A stretch of DNA of 64,000 nt, from NCBI RefSeq assembly GCF_026547205.1, contig NZ_CP106877.1, positions 2,444,771-2,508,770 on the forward strand, read 5' to 3'. The notes below the pieces were generated by a model. That model was not told the origin of the DNA. It searched no databases and saw only the letters and a program-made list of their open reading frames with translations. Both the position numbers and the translations under genes were made by a program. This document shows, in pieces, positions 20,150 to 29,061 of the stretch. The stretch is from Fervidibacillus halotolerans (GTDB lineage Bacteria; Bacillota; Bacilli; Bacillales; Caldibacillaceae). Every line of letters starts with the position of its first letter. Position 1 is the first letter of the stretch.

Positions 20150-21112
20150 TTATTTCATCACGAGATTTGGCTTTTTTTTCAAACTATGTCTTCCTTCAAT
20201 AAATCTGACCGTCCCAGATTTTGCCCGCATGACGACGGAGTGGGTAAGTCCGTAAGATCCTTTAAATTGTACCCCCCTTAACAATTCTCCGTCTGTTACA
20301 CCCGTTGCGGCAAAAATGGCATCATCCCCGCGGACTAAATCTTCCATCCGTAATGTTTTTTGAACATCGATACCCATTTTTTTACATCTTTCTATTTCTT
20401 GTTCGTTTTGGGGAAGCAATCTTCCTTGAATTTCTCCACCTAAACATTTTAATGCAACGGCAGCTAACACCCCTTCAGGAGCGCCTCCACTACCGAATAA
20501 AATATCGACACCGGTGTGATCAAATGCGGTATTAATCGCTGCTGCAACATCACCGTCGTTAATTAATTTGATCCTTGCTCCGGCCTCTCGCAATTCGGCG
20601 ATAATTTTTTCGTGTCTTGGGCGATTTAATACGGTGGCTACAACATCTTCAACATCTTTATTTTTCGCCTTAGCTACCGCTTTTAAATTATCAGTGACCG
20701 ATGCATTAATATCGATTTTCCCCACCGCTTCGGGTCCTACTGCAATTTTATCCATATACATATCCGGTGCGTGAAGAAGGTTTCCATGATCGGCTACAGC
20801 GATGACGGAGAGGGCATTCCACCCACCGCTTGCGACAATGTTTGTTCCTTCCAACGGATCGACTGCTACATCGACTCGGGGACCGTAACCTGTACCGAGT
20901 TTTTCCCCGATATATAACATCGGTGCTTCATCCATTTCTCCTTCTCCGATCACGACCGTCCCCTTCATCGGTATCGTGTCAAACACATCCCGCATAGCTG
21001 AGGTAGCTGCATTATCTGCTTCATTTTTTAATCCCCTTCCCATCCATCTCGCCGAGGAAAGGGCAGCCGCTTCTGTAACACGCACTAATTCCATCGATAA
21101 ACTTCTTTCCAT
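20150..21112 (-). CDS. glpX: Fructose-1,6-bisphosphatase, class II
   Basis: Dephosphorylates fructose 1,6-bisphosphate in gluconeogenesis. 320 residues, equal to Bacillus GlpX. Metal-site motifs are visible: [12 protein letters not shown] (about 57-68), [12 protein letters not shown] (about 83-94), and [19 protein letters not shown] near 185-203. The start follows CAGGGGGATTATT. With fbaA and tal nearby, this makes a cluster of sugar-phosphate enzymes. Confidence 0.96.
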   Translation of the reverse strand: MERSLSMELVRVTEAAALSSARWMGRGLKNEADNAATSAMRDVFDTIPMKGTVVIGEGEMDEAPMLYIGEKLGTGYGPRVDVAVDPLEGTNIVASGGWNALSVIAVADHGNLLHAPDMYMDKIAVGPEAVGKIDINASVTDNLKAVAKAKNKDVEDVVATVLNRPRHEKIIAELREAGARIKLINDGDVAAAINTAFDHTGVDILFGSGGAPEGVLAAVALKCLGGEIQGRLLPQNEQEIERCKKMGIDVQKTLRMEDLVRGDDAIFAATGVTDGELLRGVQFKGSYGLTHSVVMRAKSGTVRFIEGRHSLKKKPNLVMK

Positions 21113-21233
21113 AATAATCCCCCTGATTTATGTTTATAAATAGTATAACATATTTTCGTTATATAGTATCATAATAATATATTTATGAAACATTTAATCG
21201 TCAGGGGATGTATAGTATGTCACAATATTTAGG

Positions 21234-22520
21234 TTAAGAATTTTTGATTTGATTCATTTCTGCTTCCGTCATTTTTTCACGCCAAATGTTTGCACCTAAT
21301 CCTTGCAGTTTTTCCACTACATGGCTGTAGCCCCGATCGATATGTTCAACTCCGCTAATTTCGGTAAGCCCCTTAGCCATCAACCCGGCAATCAACAAAG
21401 ATGCGCCAGCGCGTAAGTCCGTTGCCTTCACCTTCGCCCCTTGGAGGGTTACTGGTCCAGTGATAATGGCCGATGCGCCTTCCACTTTAATATTTGCATT
21501 CATTCGTCTTAGTTCGTCGATATGTTTAAATCGAGCGGAATAAATCGTATCCGTTACAACACTAGTTCCTGATGCCAAAGTTAATAAGGCTGTCATCGGT
21601 TGCTGTAAATCCGTTGGGAATCCGGGATAAACGAGGGTTTTAATATCGACCGCTTTCATCTTTTCTGCACGGGATACGAATATTTGGTCGTCTCCTGTCT
21701 CCACATGCACTCCCATTTCCCTTAGTTTCGCCGTCAATGACTCCAAGTGTAGTGGAATAACATTATCGATGACGACCCCCTCACCCATTCCAGCGGATAG
21801 GATCATATACGTTCCAGCCTCAATCCGATCCGGGATAATCGTATGGCGACATCCGTGTAACCGTTCCACCCCATCGATCCGAATGACATCGGTTCCTGCC
21901 CCTTTAATTTTTGCACCCATATTTGTCAGAAGGGTAGCCACATCGATAATCTCCGGTTCTTTCGCAGCATTTTCAATAATCGTCCGTCCCTTTGCTAAAA
22001 CAGCTGCAAGCATAATATTAATCGTTGCACCGACGCTGACTACATCCAAATATATTCGGGCACCGCGCAGTTCATCTGCACGCAAATAGATGGCCCCTTG
22101 TTCATTTGTCACCTTCGCACCGAGCGCTTCAAATCCTTTAATATGCTGGTCGATCGGTCGTGGTCCTAGATGGCATCCTCCTGGCAAGCCGATAACTGCC
22201 CTTTTAAATCGGCCAAGCATCGCCCCCATTAAATAGTAGGACGCCCGGAGTTTTTTCACTTTGCCGTTTGGAAGCGGCATGGAAATCATATATCTTGGAT
22301 CGATTGTCATCACTTGTTCTGTCATATGAACCGATCCACCAATCTCTTCTAACAATTCCTTCAAAATGGCTACATCTGAAATATCGGGGAGTCCTTCGAT
22401 CGTTACCGGTGAATCAGCCAAAATACTTGCAGGAATTAAAGCGACCGCACTATTTTTAGCCCCGCTTATTCTTACGGAACCTGTCAACGGTTTTCCGCCG
22501 ATGATTTTCAATTTTTCCAT
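21234..22520 (-). CDS. murA: UDP-N-acetylglucosamine 1-carboxyvinyltransferase
   Basis: First committed step of peptidoglycan synthesis, adding enolpyruvate to UDP-GlcNAc. The start is the ATG of [12 protein letters not shown] after AAGGGAGATAAC, giving 428 residues. The PEP-binding and fosfomycin-reactive cysteine is Cys116 in [15 protein letters not shown]. By position (upstream of tal and fbaA) it corresponds to the B. subtilis second copy, murAB/murZ; the main copy would lie beyond the atp operon, outside the window. Confidence 0.95.
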   Translation of the reverse strand: MEKLKIIGGKPLTGSVRISGAKNSAVALIPASILADSPVTIEGLPDISDVAILKELLEEIGGSVHMTEQVMTIDPRYMISMPLPNGKVKKLRASYYLMGAMLGRFKRAVIGLPGGCHLGPRPIDQHIKGFEALGAKVTNEQGAIYLRADELRGARIYLDVVSVGATINIMLAAVLAKGRTIIENAAKEPEIIDVATLLTNMGAKIKGAGTDVIRIDGVERLHGCRHTIIPDRIEAGTYMILSAGMGEGVVIDNVIPLHLESLTAKLREMGVHVETGDDQIFVSRAEKMKAVDIKTLVYPGFPTDLQQPMTALLTLASGTSVVTDTIYSARFKHIDELRRMNANIKVEGASAIITGPVTLQGAKVKATDLRAGASLLIAGLMAKGLTEISGVEHIDRGYSHVVEKLQGLGANIWREKMTEAEMNQIKNS

Positions 22521-22681
22521 AGTTATCTCCCTTCCAACGACATTTACCTGACGTAATTTTTTCCACGTTATCACCCATTATAGCCGAAAATAGGAAAATC
22601 CAAAATGAAAGAAGGTATAAACTTTTCGTGGTGAAATTTACCGGATGGGGTCCGTCCCTAAAGGGGATTTTAACATATCAA

Positions 22682-23329
22682 TTAGCTTTTATTTCTAGAA
22701 TTCCAATCGGCTAAAAATTTTTCAATACCTTGATCTGTTAGAGGGTGCTTGAATAACTGCATTATTACTTTATAAGGAACGGTGGCAATATGAGCGCCTC
22801 TTAATGCGGCTTCTGTAACATGTTGAGGATGACGGATGGATGCCGCAATAATTTCGGTATCGATCTTGTGGAGTGTAAAAATTTCCGCAATGTCGGAAAT
22901 TAAGTCCAATCCATTATGACCGATATCATCAAGGCGACCTAAAAACGGGGAAACATACGTAGCGCCGGCCCTTGCAGCTAACAAGGCTTGGTTGGCACTG
23001 AAAATTAATGTGACGTTCGTTTTAATGCCCTCTTTCTTAAAAACATGAACCGCCTTTAATCCCTCCGGCGTCATTGGCACTTTAATCGTAATATTTTCAG
23101 CGATCGAGGCTAATTTTCTTCCTTCTTCAATCATCCCTTCCGCATCTAAAGAAATCACCTCTGCACTTACCGAACCAGATACAATTTCTGTAATTTCTTT
23201 CAAACGATCTTCAAAAGAAACATTTTCTTTTGCAACGAGGGAAGGATTTGTCGTTACACCTGATAAAATGCCGTACGAATAGGCTTCTTTAATTTCTTCA
23301 ATATTGGCCGTATCGATAAAAAATTTCAC
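22682..23329 (-). CDS. tal: Transaldolase / fructose-6-phosphate aldolase family
   Basis: Small transaldolase-type enzyme of 215 residues from a GTG start (protein [16 protein letters not shown]) after AAAAGGAG. The Schiff-base lysine is Lys83 in [12 protein letters not shown], and the barrel motifs [20 protein letters not shown] and AASIRHPQH are present. The short subfamily contains both true transaldolases and fructose-6-phosphate aldolases; the B. subtilis orthologue ywjH is regarded as transaldolase, and I cannot separate the two here. Confidence 0.93.
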   Translation of the reverse strand: MKFFIDTANIEEIKEAYSYGILSGVTTNPSLVAKENVSFEDRLKEITEIVSGSVSAEVISLDAEGMIEEGRKLASIAENITIKVPMTPEGLKAVHVFKKEGIKTNVTLIFSANQALLAARAGATYVSPFLGRLDDIGHNGLDLISDIAEIFTLHKIDTEIIAASIRHPQHVTEAALRGAHIATVPYKVIMQLFKHPLTDQGIEKFLADWNSRNKS

Positions 23330-23462
23330 GATTTCCAACTCCTTTTGTCCGTTATTTTAAACCTTTAAAAATCATTTCATTCCCACTTAGAATATGCCCT
23401 TTTTCCTTTCTAGCAATTCAGTAAAACATCGTTTAAACCCTTCAAAAACAAGTATAGTGAAT

Positions 23463-23492
23463 GAAAGCCGCCTAAACAAGTAGGCGGCTTTC
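23463..23492 (-). terminator. Terminator of fbaA
   Basis: Minus strand GAAAGCCGCCTA-CTTGT-TTAGGCGGCTTTC, a 12-bp GC-rich stem, 20 nt after the fbaA stop. Confidence 0.8.
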
Positions 23493-23511
23493 AATTTCAG
23501 TAAAATGGAAT

Positions 23512-24369
23512 TTATGCTTTTTGGGAGGAACCGAATTCCCGCATTTTTTCAATGACCGTTTGTTTAATCGTTTCGCGAGCTGGCCCTAAATATTTTCTCG
23601 GATCGTATAAATCCGGTTTTTCAGCAAGTACTTGACGAACAGTTTTTGCGGATGCAATTTGGTTTTCCGTATTGACATTAATTTTAGCCGTACCTAAAGA
23701 GATGGCCTTTTGAATATCTTTTGTCGGAATGCCCGTACCTCCGTGAAGGACGAGAGGAAGTCCCGTTAATTTGCTAATTTCTTCCATTTCCTTGAACCCG
23801 AGTTTCGGTTCGCCTTTATAAGGACCGTGTACGGAACCTAAAGCAGGAGCCAATGCGTCAATATTCGTACGTTTTGCCATTTCCAAGCATTCTTGTGGAT
23901 CAGCATAGATGATTCCATCGGATACGACATCATCTTCCTGTCCACCGACCCTACCTAATTCAGCTTCAACAGAAACTCCATGGATATGGGCAAGTTCAAC
24001 CACTTTCGATGTAATGGCAACATTTTCTTCAAAAGGATGGTGGGATGCGTCGATCATAACGGAAGTGAAACCTGCGTGAATTGCTTTTGCACAAGTTTCA
24101 AAGCTGGACCCGTGGTCTAAATGAATCGCAACAGGAACGGTTATTTGATACTCTTCCATCAGTGCTTTAACGATAGCTGTAATAACTTTAAAACCGCCCA
24201 TATATTTTCCAGCACCTTCAGACACACCGAGGATTACCGGTGATTTTTCTTCTTCAGCCGCTTGGAGAATCGCTTGGGTAAACTCTAAATTGTTTAAGTT
24301 GAATTGACCGACTGCATATCCTTCAGATTTTGCCTTTTGCAGCATTTCAGTCATGGAAACTAATGGCAT
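23512..24369 (-). CDS. fbaA: Fructose-bisphosphate aldolase, class II
   Basis: Zinc-dependent aldolase of glycolysis, 285 residues. Seen: [10 protein letters not shown] near the N-terminus, the [12 protein letters not shown] segment with the catalytic Asp and zinc His (about 80-92), the zinc Glu region [13 protein letters not shown], and the phosphate/metal motif [10 protein letters not shown]. The ATG follows CAAGGAGGAACAATC. Transcribed toward tal. Confidence 0.97.
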   Translation of the reverse strand: MPLVSMTEMLQKAKSEGYAVGQFNLNNLEFTQAILQAAEEEKSPVILGVSEGAGKYMGGFKVITAIVKALMEEYQITVPVAIHLDHGSSFETCAKAIHAGFTSVMIDASHHPFEENVAITSKVVELAHIHGVSVEAELGRVGGQEDDVVSDGIIYADPQECLEMAKRTNIDALAPALGSVHGPYKGEPKLGFKEMEEISKLTGLPLVLHGGTGIPTKDIQKAISLGTAKINVNTENQIASAKTVRQVLAEKPDLYDPRKYLGPARETIKQTVIEKMREFGSSQKA

Positions 24370-24417
24370 GATTGTTCCTCCTTGAAAGTCAAAATTTTAC
24401 CATAACAATATGTATAG

Positions 24418-24450
24418 AAATGGTATCGAACTATTTAGTATGATACCAAA
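24418..24450. promoter_or_regulatory. Inverted repeat upstream of fbaA
   Basis: TGGTATC (24421-24427) and GATACCA (24442-24448) form a 7-bp inverted repeat with a 14-bp centre, about 50-80 bp upstream of the fbaA ATG and upstream of an extended -10-like TGGTAAAAT. It could be an operator or the foot of an mRNA hairpin; no known regulator was matched. Confidence 0.35.
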
Positions 24451-24551
24451 TTCATTATTATTTTACCATTACTCGTCAAAATATATTAGATATGAATAGG
24501 AAAAATTATGTACAAAATGAAAACTTCTAGTCCCTTTAACCAACATCTTGC

Positions 24552-24914
24552 CTATGATTCTAAATATTTTTTCACCGTATCTTTAATCTCATCAATATCA
24601 AAGGGCTTGGTAAAATAGGAAAGGGCCCCTAACTCCATCGCTTCCTGAATCATATCCAGTTCACCATAAGCTGTCATCATAATCACTTTAATATTTGCAT
24701 CGATTTCCTTCAGCTTTTTTAAAATATCAATCCCATCCATCCCAGGTATTTTTATATCGAGTAAAACGAGATTCGGTCGGTTATTTTTTACATATTCAAT
24801 CGCCTTTGCTCCGTTTGACGCTTGAAACGTTTCGTATCCTTCCTTTTGGAACAGTTCATTTAGTAAAATCCGAATACCAAACTGATCATCGACGATTAAT
24901 ATTTTATTTCCCAA
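24552..24914 (-). CDS. spo0F: Sporulation initiation phosphotransferase Spo0F
   Basis: Single-domain response regulator of 120 residues that relays phosphate from sporulation kinases to Spo0B. The acidic pocket is Asp9-Asp10, the phosphorylation site is Asp53 in [12 protein letters not shown], and the conserved Lys103 lies in FTKPFD. No output domain is present. The start codon is TTG after AAAGGTGG. It lies between fbaA and the divergent ywjG, as in B. subtilis. Confidence 0.97.
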   Translation of the reverse strand: MGNKILIVDDQFGIRILLNELFQKEGYETFQASNGAKAIEYVKNNRPNLVLLDIKIPGMDGIDILKKLKEIDANIKVIMMTAYGELDMIQEAMELGALSYFTKPFDIDEIKDTVKKYLES

Positions 24915-24978
24915 TTTTTATCCACCTTTCTTTTTCCTTAACATGACCAAGTAGAAAAATGCGTACCTGTATTAAATT

Positions 24979-25005
24979 ATTCGCTCTTTATTATGTAATC
25001 CCTTC
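24979..25005 (-). promoter_or_regulatory. SigH promoter of spo0F
   Basis: On the minus strand GAAGGGATT (24997-25005) and CGAAT (24979-24983) with a 13-bp spacer match the SigH pattern RWAGGAWWT-N12-14-HGAAT with one mismatch. spo0F is transcribed by SigH in B. subtilis. Two Spo0A-box-like sequences (TATGTCAAT at 25023-25031, TTTGTCAAT at 25038-25046) lie just upstream. Confidence 0.65.
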
Positions 25006-25038
25006 TTAAAATTCAGACTATTTATGTCAATATGTCTT

Positions 25039-25066
25039 TTGTCAATTTCATTTCCTTTGTTACAAT
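25039..25066 (+). promoter_or_regulatory. SigA promoter of ywjG
   Basis: TTGTCA (25039-25044) and TACAAT (25061-25066), 16-bp spacer, directly upstream of the AAAGGAGG site of ywjG. The -35 overlaps a Spo0A-box-like TTTGTCAAT, so shared control with spo0F is possible. Confidence 0.55.
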
Positions 25067-25088
25067 AGGAAAGAAAGGAGGAAATTCG

Positions 25089-25613
25089 TTGGAAAAAATA
25101 TTTACGACCCAATTGATTGGAAAATTAAAGAAAATAGAACAAGAGGAACAAGACGCTGTTGAAGACGGTGCAAGGTTACTTTCACAAGCGCTCGTCGGTG
25201 ACGGAAACGTATACATATATGCTCAACAAGAAATGACTGGTATTTTTCATGTGGCTGCTTTTGGGGAAGAACCGTTACAGCGGGTAAAATCGTTATCTAA
25301 TGAAACGATCGATGAAATCTCCTCTTCTGATCGGGGAATTTTATTTTCTAAGACAGCGGATGATGAACAGTTGCTTCATATTGCTCGTATATTAAGAAAA
25401 AAGCACGTGCCCTTTGCCGTTGTTTGTTCCACTCATGAAAAGGAACATGAAATCGAAGACCTCGCTGACGTGCTTATTAACTTGCATATCGATCAAGGAC
25501 TCGTCCCAACCTTTGATGGAAAAAGGGTCGGGTATCCCCATACGATCGCAGCCTTATTCGTGTATCACCATATGAAACTGTTAATCGATGAAATGTTGGA
25601 AGACTACGAATAA
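25089..25613 (+). CDS. ywjG: DUF2529 family protein YwjG
   Basis: Conserved Bacillus protein of unknown function, 174 residues from a TTG start after AAAGGAGG (protein MEKIFTTQLIGKLKK). The fold looks SIS-like: an N-terminal helix followed by alternating strands and helices, with GDGNVYIYAQQEM, FSKTADD and a C-terminal TIAALFVYHHMKLLIDEML helix. Divergent from spo0F, which is the arrangement in B. subtilis. No catalytic residue can be assigned. Confidence 0.85.
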   Translation: MEKIFTTQLIGKLKKIEQEEQDAVEDGARLLSQALVGDGNVYIYAQQEMTGIFHVAAFGEEPLQRVKSLSNETIDEISSSDRGILFSKTADDEQLLHIARILRKKHVPFAVVCSTHEKEHEIEDLADVLINLHIDQGLVPTFDGKRVGYPHTIAALFVYHHMKLLIDEMLEDYE

Positions 25614-25755
25614 TGGATGTTTCGTACGTTTAAACTTCGATTTTTAGTACAAATACCTCTACAAAAAAGACAGTACAGATCTAATTTTTTACCCATTGTA
25701 AGGGGTTAGAGGCCATTCAGCCTTCGATTCACTTTTCCTATATTTAAAATGAAAT

Positions 25756-25793
25756 GGCTTTAGCCCCGTTGAATACAGGACTAAAGCCGCTTT
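25756..25793. terminator. Terminator between ywjG and pyrG
   Basis: GGCTTTAG (25756-25763) pairs with CTAAAGCC (25781-25788) around a 17-base loop. A T-rich stretch follows on both strands (GCTTTAAT on plus, ATTTCATTTT on minus), so it may serve both converging genes. Confidence 0.6.
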
Positions 25794-25844
25794 AATAAAT
25801 TCCACTACCTAGCCAAGGGGCAGGTTATTTTTTATTCAATCTTT

Positions 25845-27467
<1,623 letters not shown>

Positions 27468-27573
27468 TTATTCTTTCAAATTCCATAGTCAATCATTGGA
27501 ATATTTAATGTACGAAATGAATGAAAACATCATCCGATCGCCAAATCGTTACCAAAAACGATCATCTGAAAAA

Positions 27574-27640
27574 GTGTAGTATTTTCAAAAAAATAAAAAA
27601 TAAAAAAATAAAACTCCGCTTACAGATGTAAGGGAGCGTA
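27574..27640 (-). terminator. pyrG leader attenuator hairpin
   Basis: In the pyrG leader the minus strand reads GCTCCCTTACA-TC-TGTAAGCGGAG followed by a long T-rich tract (TTTTATTTTTTTATTTTTTA), an intrinsic terminator about 40 nt after the predicted start. Its 5' arm holds the pyrimidine run CTCCCTT. In B. subtilis, low CTP causes extra G residues to be added at the GGGC start, and this poly-G pairs with the same kind of run to prevent termination. Confidence 0.85.
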
Positions 27641-27674
27641 TTCGTTTCTTTTCATTATTTATAATTTTATTGAG

Positions 27675-27713
27675 CCCAAAAAGAATAATACAAGTTTCTT
27701 GAAAAAAAGTCAA
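27675..27713 (-). promoter_or_regulatory. pyrG promoter with GGGCTC initiation site
   Basis: TTGACT (27708-27713), 17-bp spacer, TATTAT (27685-27690), then 7 nt to GGGCTC whose first G is at 27677. The initial GGGC is what reiterative G addition needs, and it is linked to the downstream attenuator. Confidence 0.85.
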
Positions 27714-27724
27714 GAAGAGAGTAA

Positions 27725-28321
27725 TTATTCTCTTTTTCCTTTCGGATCATCTTCGAACTCATCATCTAATTCATCGCTTTCCCCATCGTCAACGAAATCT
27801 TCGTCGATCAATAAATCTTCGTCATCAATTAATTTATCATCTTCAAAATCATCATCGATTAGTTCATCATCTTCAAAATCGTCATCCTCTTCATCTAAAT
27901 CTTTTTCTTCATCTTCATCGAGAAACTCATCCTCATCCAACTCTTCAAATTCATCGTCGAAGTCCAAACTTTCTTCATCCATTTCATCAATATCGTCCAA
28001 ATCATCCACAGGTTTTGCCTTTTTCTTCTTAGGACGAACATTTGGTACAATTTCATCTTCAATTTTGTCCATCGGATACCAGGCTTTAATTCCCCAAGTG
28101 TTCGCACCAACATTCATAAAACGCCCATCAAAATTCAAATCCGTATAAAATTGGGCAATTTTTTCATTCATTTCTTCTTTAGATATGTTTTTTATGGCTA
28201 CAATTTCATCTACCAATTGTGAAAAGGGAAGCGGTTGTTTTTTCTGTGATAAAATTTCATAAGCAATTTCAATTAAAGACAGCTCTTGCAATTGTTCTAA
28301 AGATAATTGTTCCAAACTCAC
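27725..28321 (-). CDS. rpoE: DNA-directed RNA polymerase delta subunit
   Basis: Firmicutes-specific delta subunit, 198 residues. The N-terminal winged-helix-like HARE-HTH domain (1-90) contains IAQFYTDLNFDGRFM and the WGIKAWYP strand. A Lys-rich linker KKKKAK (about 97-103) follows, then a disordered tail almost entirely Asp and Glu to the C-terminus. The tail mimics nucleic acid and promotes RNA polymerase recycling. The Ser-rich frame on the opposite strand is only a shadow of these Asp/Glu codons. Confidence 0.97.
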   Translation of the reverse strand: MSLEQLSLEQLQELSLIEIAYEILSQKKQPLPFSQLVDEIVAIKNISKEEMNEKIAQFYTDLNFDGRFMNVGANTWGIKAWYPMDKIEDEIVPNVRPKKKKAKPVDDLDDIDEMDEESLDFDDEFEELDEDEFLDEDEEKDLDEEDDDFEDDELIDDDFEDDKLIDDEDLLIDEDFVDDGESDELDDEFEDDPKGKRE

Positions 28322-28457
28322 TTTCGCACGTCCTTTCTGTTTTTCGAAAACAGTATACTAATTTTATGAGTCCTTAGCAAATCGATTGATGAGCTTTAAT
28401 CTTTACCGTTTGGATACTAACCATTATAAACAATACCAGTCACTTTATGCCAGTCTG

Positions 28458-28495
28458 TTGTACAATTTTGTACATCATTATTTTATTGTATACAA
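28458..28495. promoter_or_regulatory. Palindrome cluster TTGTACAA / TTGTATACAA
   Basis: An 8-bp perfect palindrome (28458-28465), a TTGTACA half repeat (28468-28474) and a 10-bp perfect palindrome (28486-28495) lie within 38 bp, about 140-175 bp upstream of rpoE and just past the stop of a possible small ORF. They resemble operator sites of an unidentified regulator. Nothing else was recognised in 28322-28502 apart from a TATAAT near 28423-28428. Confidence 0.4.
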
Positions 28496-28502
28496 ATCAT
28501 TC

Positions 28503-28667
28503 TCATCGACCCCGTTGTTTCCAAACTTTAATCGCACGGTATAAAAAAAATATTGATAAGAGAAGGAAAGGAATGGCTCCTAGCTGAATGTTGTAAAAGT
28601 AAGTGATGATGAAAAAGGACAATAATACGATTCCAATGATGAATAAAATCTTTAAAATAACGATCAC
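28503..28667 (-). CDS. Possible small two-helix membrane protein
   Basis: An open frame of 54 residues from a GTG. It is strongly hydrophobic with two predicted membrane helices (about 3-22 and 29-43) and a basic C-terminal end (YRAIKVWKQRGR). That pattern, with positive charges inside, is typical of real small membrane proteins. Against it, the purine-rich AAGGGAAG lies too close to the GTG, and I do not recognise a family. It sits between rpoE and a dispersed repeat. Confidence 0.4.
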   Translation of the reverse strand: MIVILKILFIIGIVLLSFFIITYFYNIQLGAIPFLLLSIFFLYRAIKVWKQRGR

Positions 28668-28858
28668 TTCCCTTACTAGGAATATAGCCTACTTGCAATA
28701 TATAATAGTACACATTTCATGACAATACATATTTTTCGACCTTCATCAAAGGCGATCTTTATGAACCGGCCGTCGCCCTTTGACGAGTAAAATGAAAACG
28801 TAGAAAAGGTAGGTTGTTTTACTGATACTGTAGAGTTCTAATATTATTATAACAAAAA

Positions 28859-29051
28859 GGGACTGTCCAACCAGTCCCTAAGTTGATGAAATGCAAGGTG
28901 GAGGCGACCCGAGCGGCAACAGCACGAGCTGAAGACCCAGCAGACGAGCTTCCGAGATTAGGGGCCTTAGATCGTACCTGCGGAAAGCACCACAACCGAA
29001 ATGAAATCAACCGAATTTCATGAATTGGGGCTGTGCTTCTTTGACAGCCCC
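28859..29051 (+). repeat. Dispersed intergenic repeat, copy B
   Basis: 193 bp, same family as 9561-9754 and 56524-56710 but in the opposite orientation. It begins GGGACTG-TCCAAC-CAGTCCC, has AAGTTGATGAAATG, CAACAGCACGAGCTGAAGAC and GCGGAAAGCACC internally, and ends GGGGCTGTGCTTC...GACAGCCCC, 11 bp from the icmF stop. The outer hairpins are conserved while the middle (about 28940-28980) differs most. It probably works as the icmF terminator. Confidence 0.85.
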
Positions 29052-29061
29052 TTGAAAGGAT

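Noticed and set aside
27699..28148. 149-codon Ser-rich open frame on the plus strand
   Set aside because: It is antisense to the acidic tail of rpoE; repeated Asp/Glu codons (GAT, GAA) read backwards give Ser (TCA, TCT, TTC) strings. No ribosome binding site.
28528..28713. 61-codon frame overlapping the possible small membrane protein
   Set aside because: His/Ser-rich shadow frame; the alternative frame at 28503-28667 has a much more plausible membrane-protein composition.
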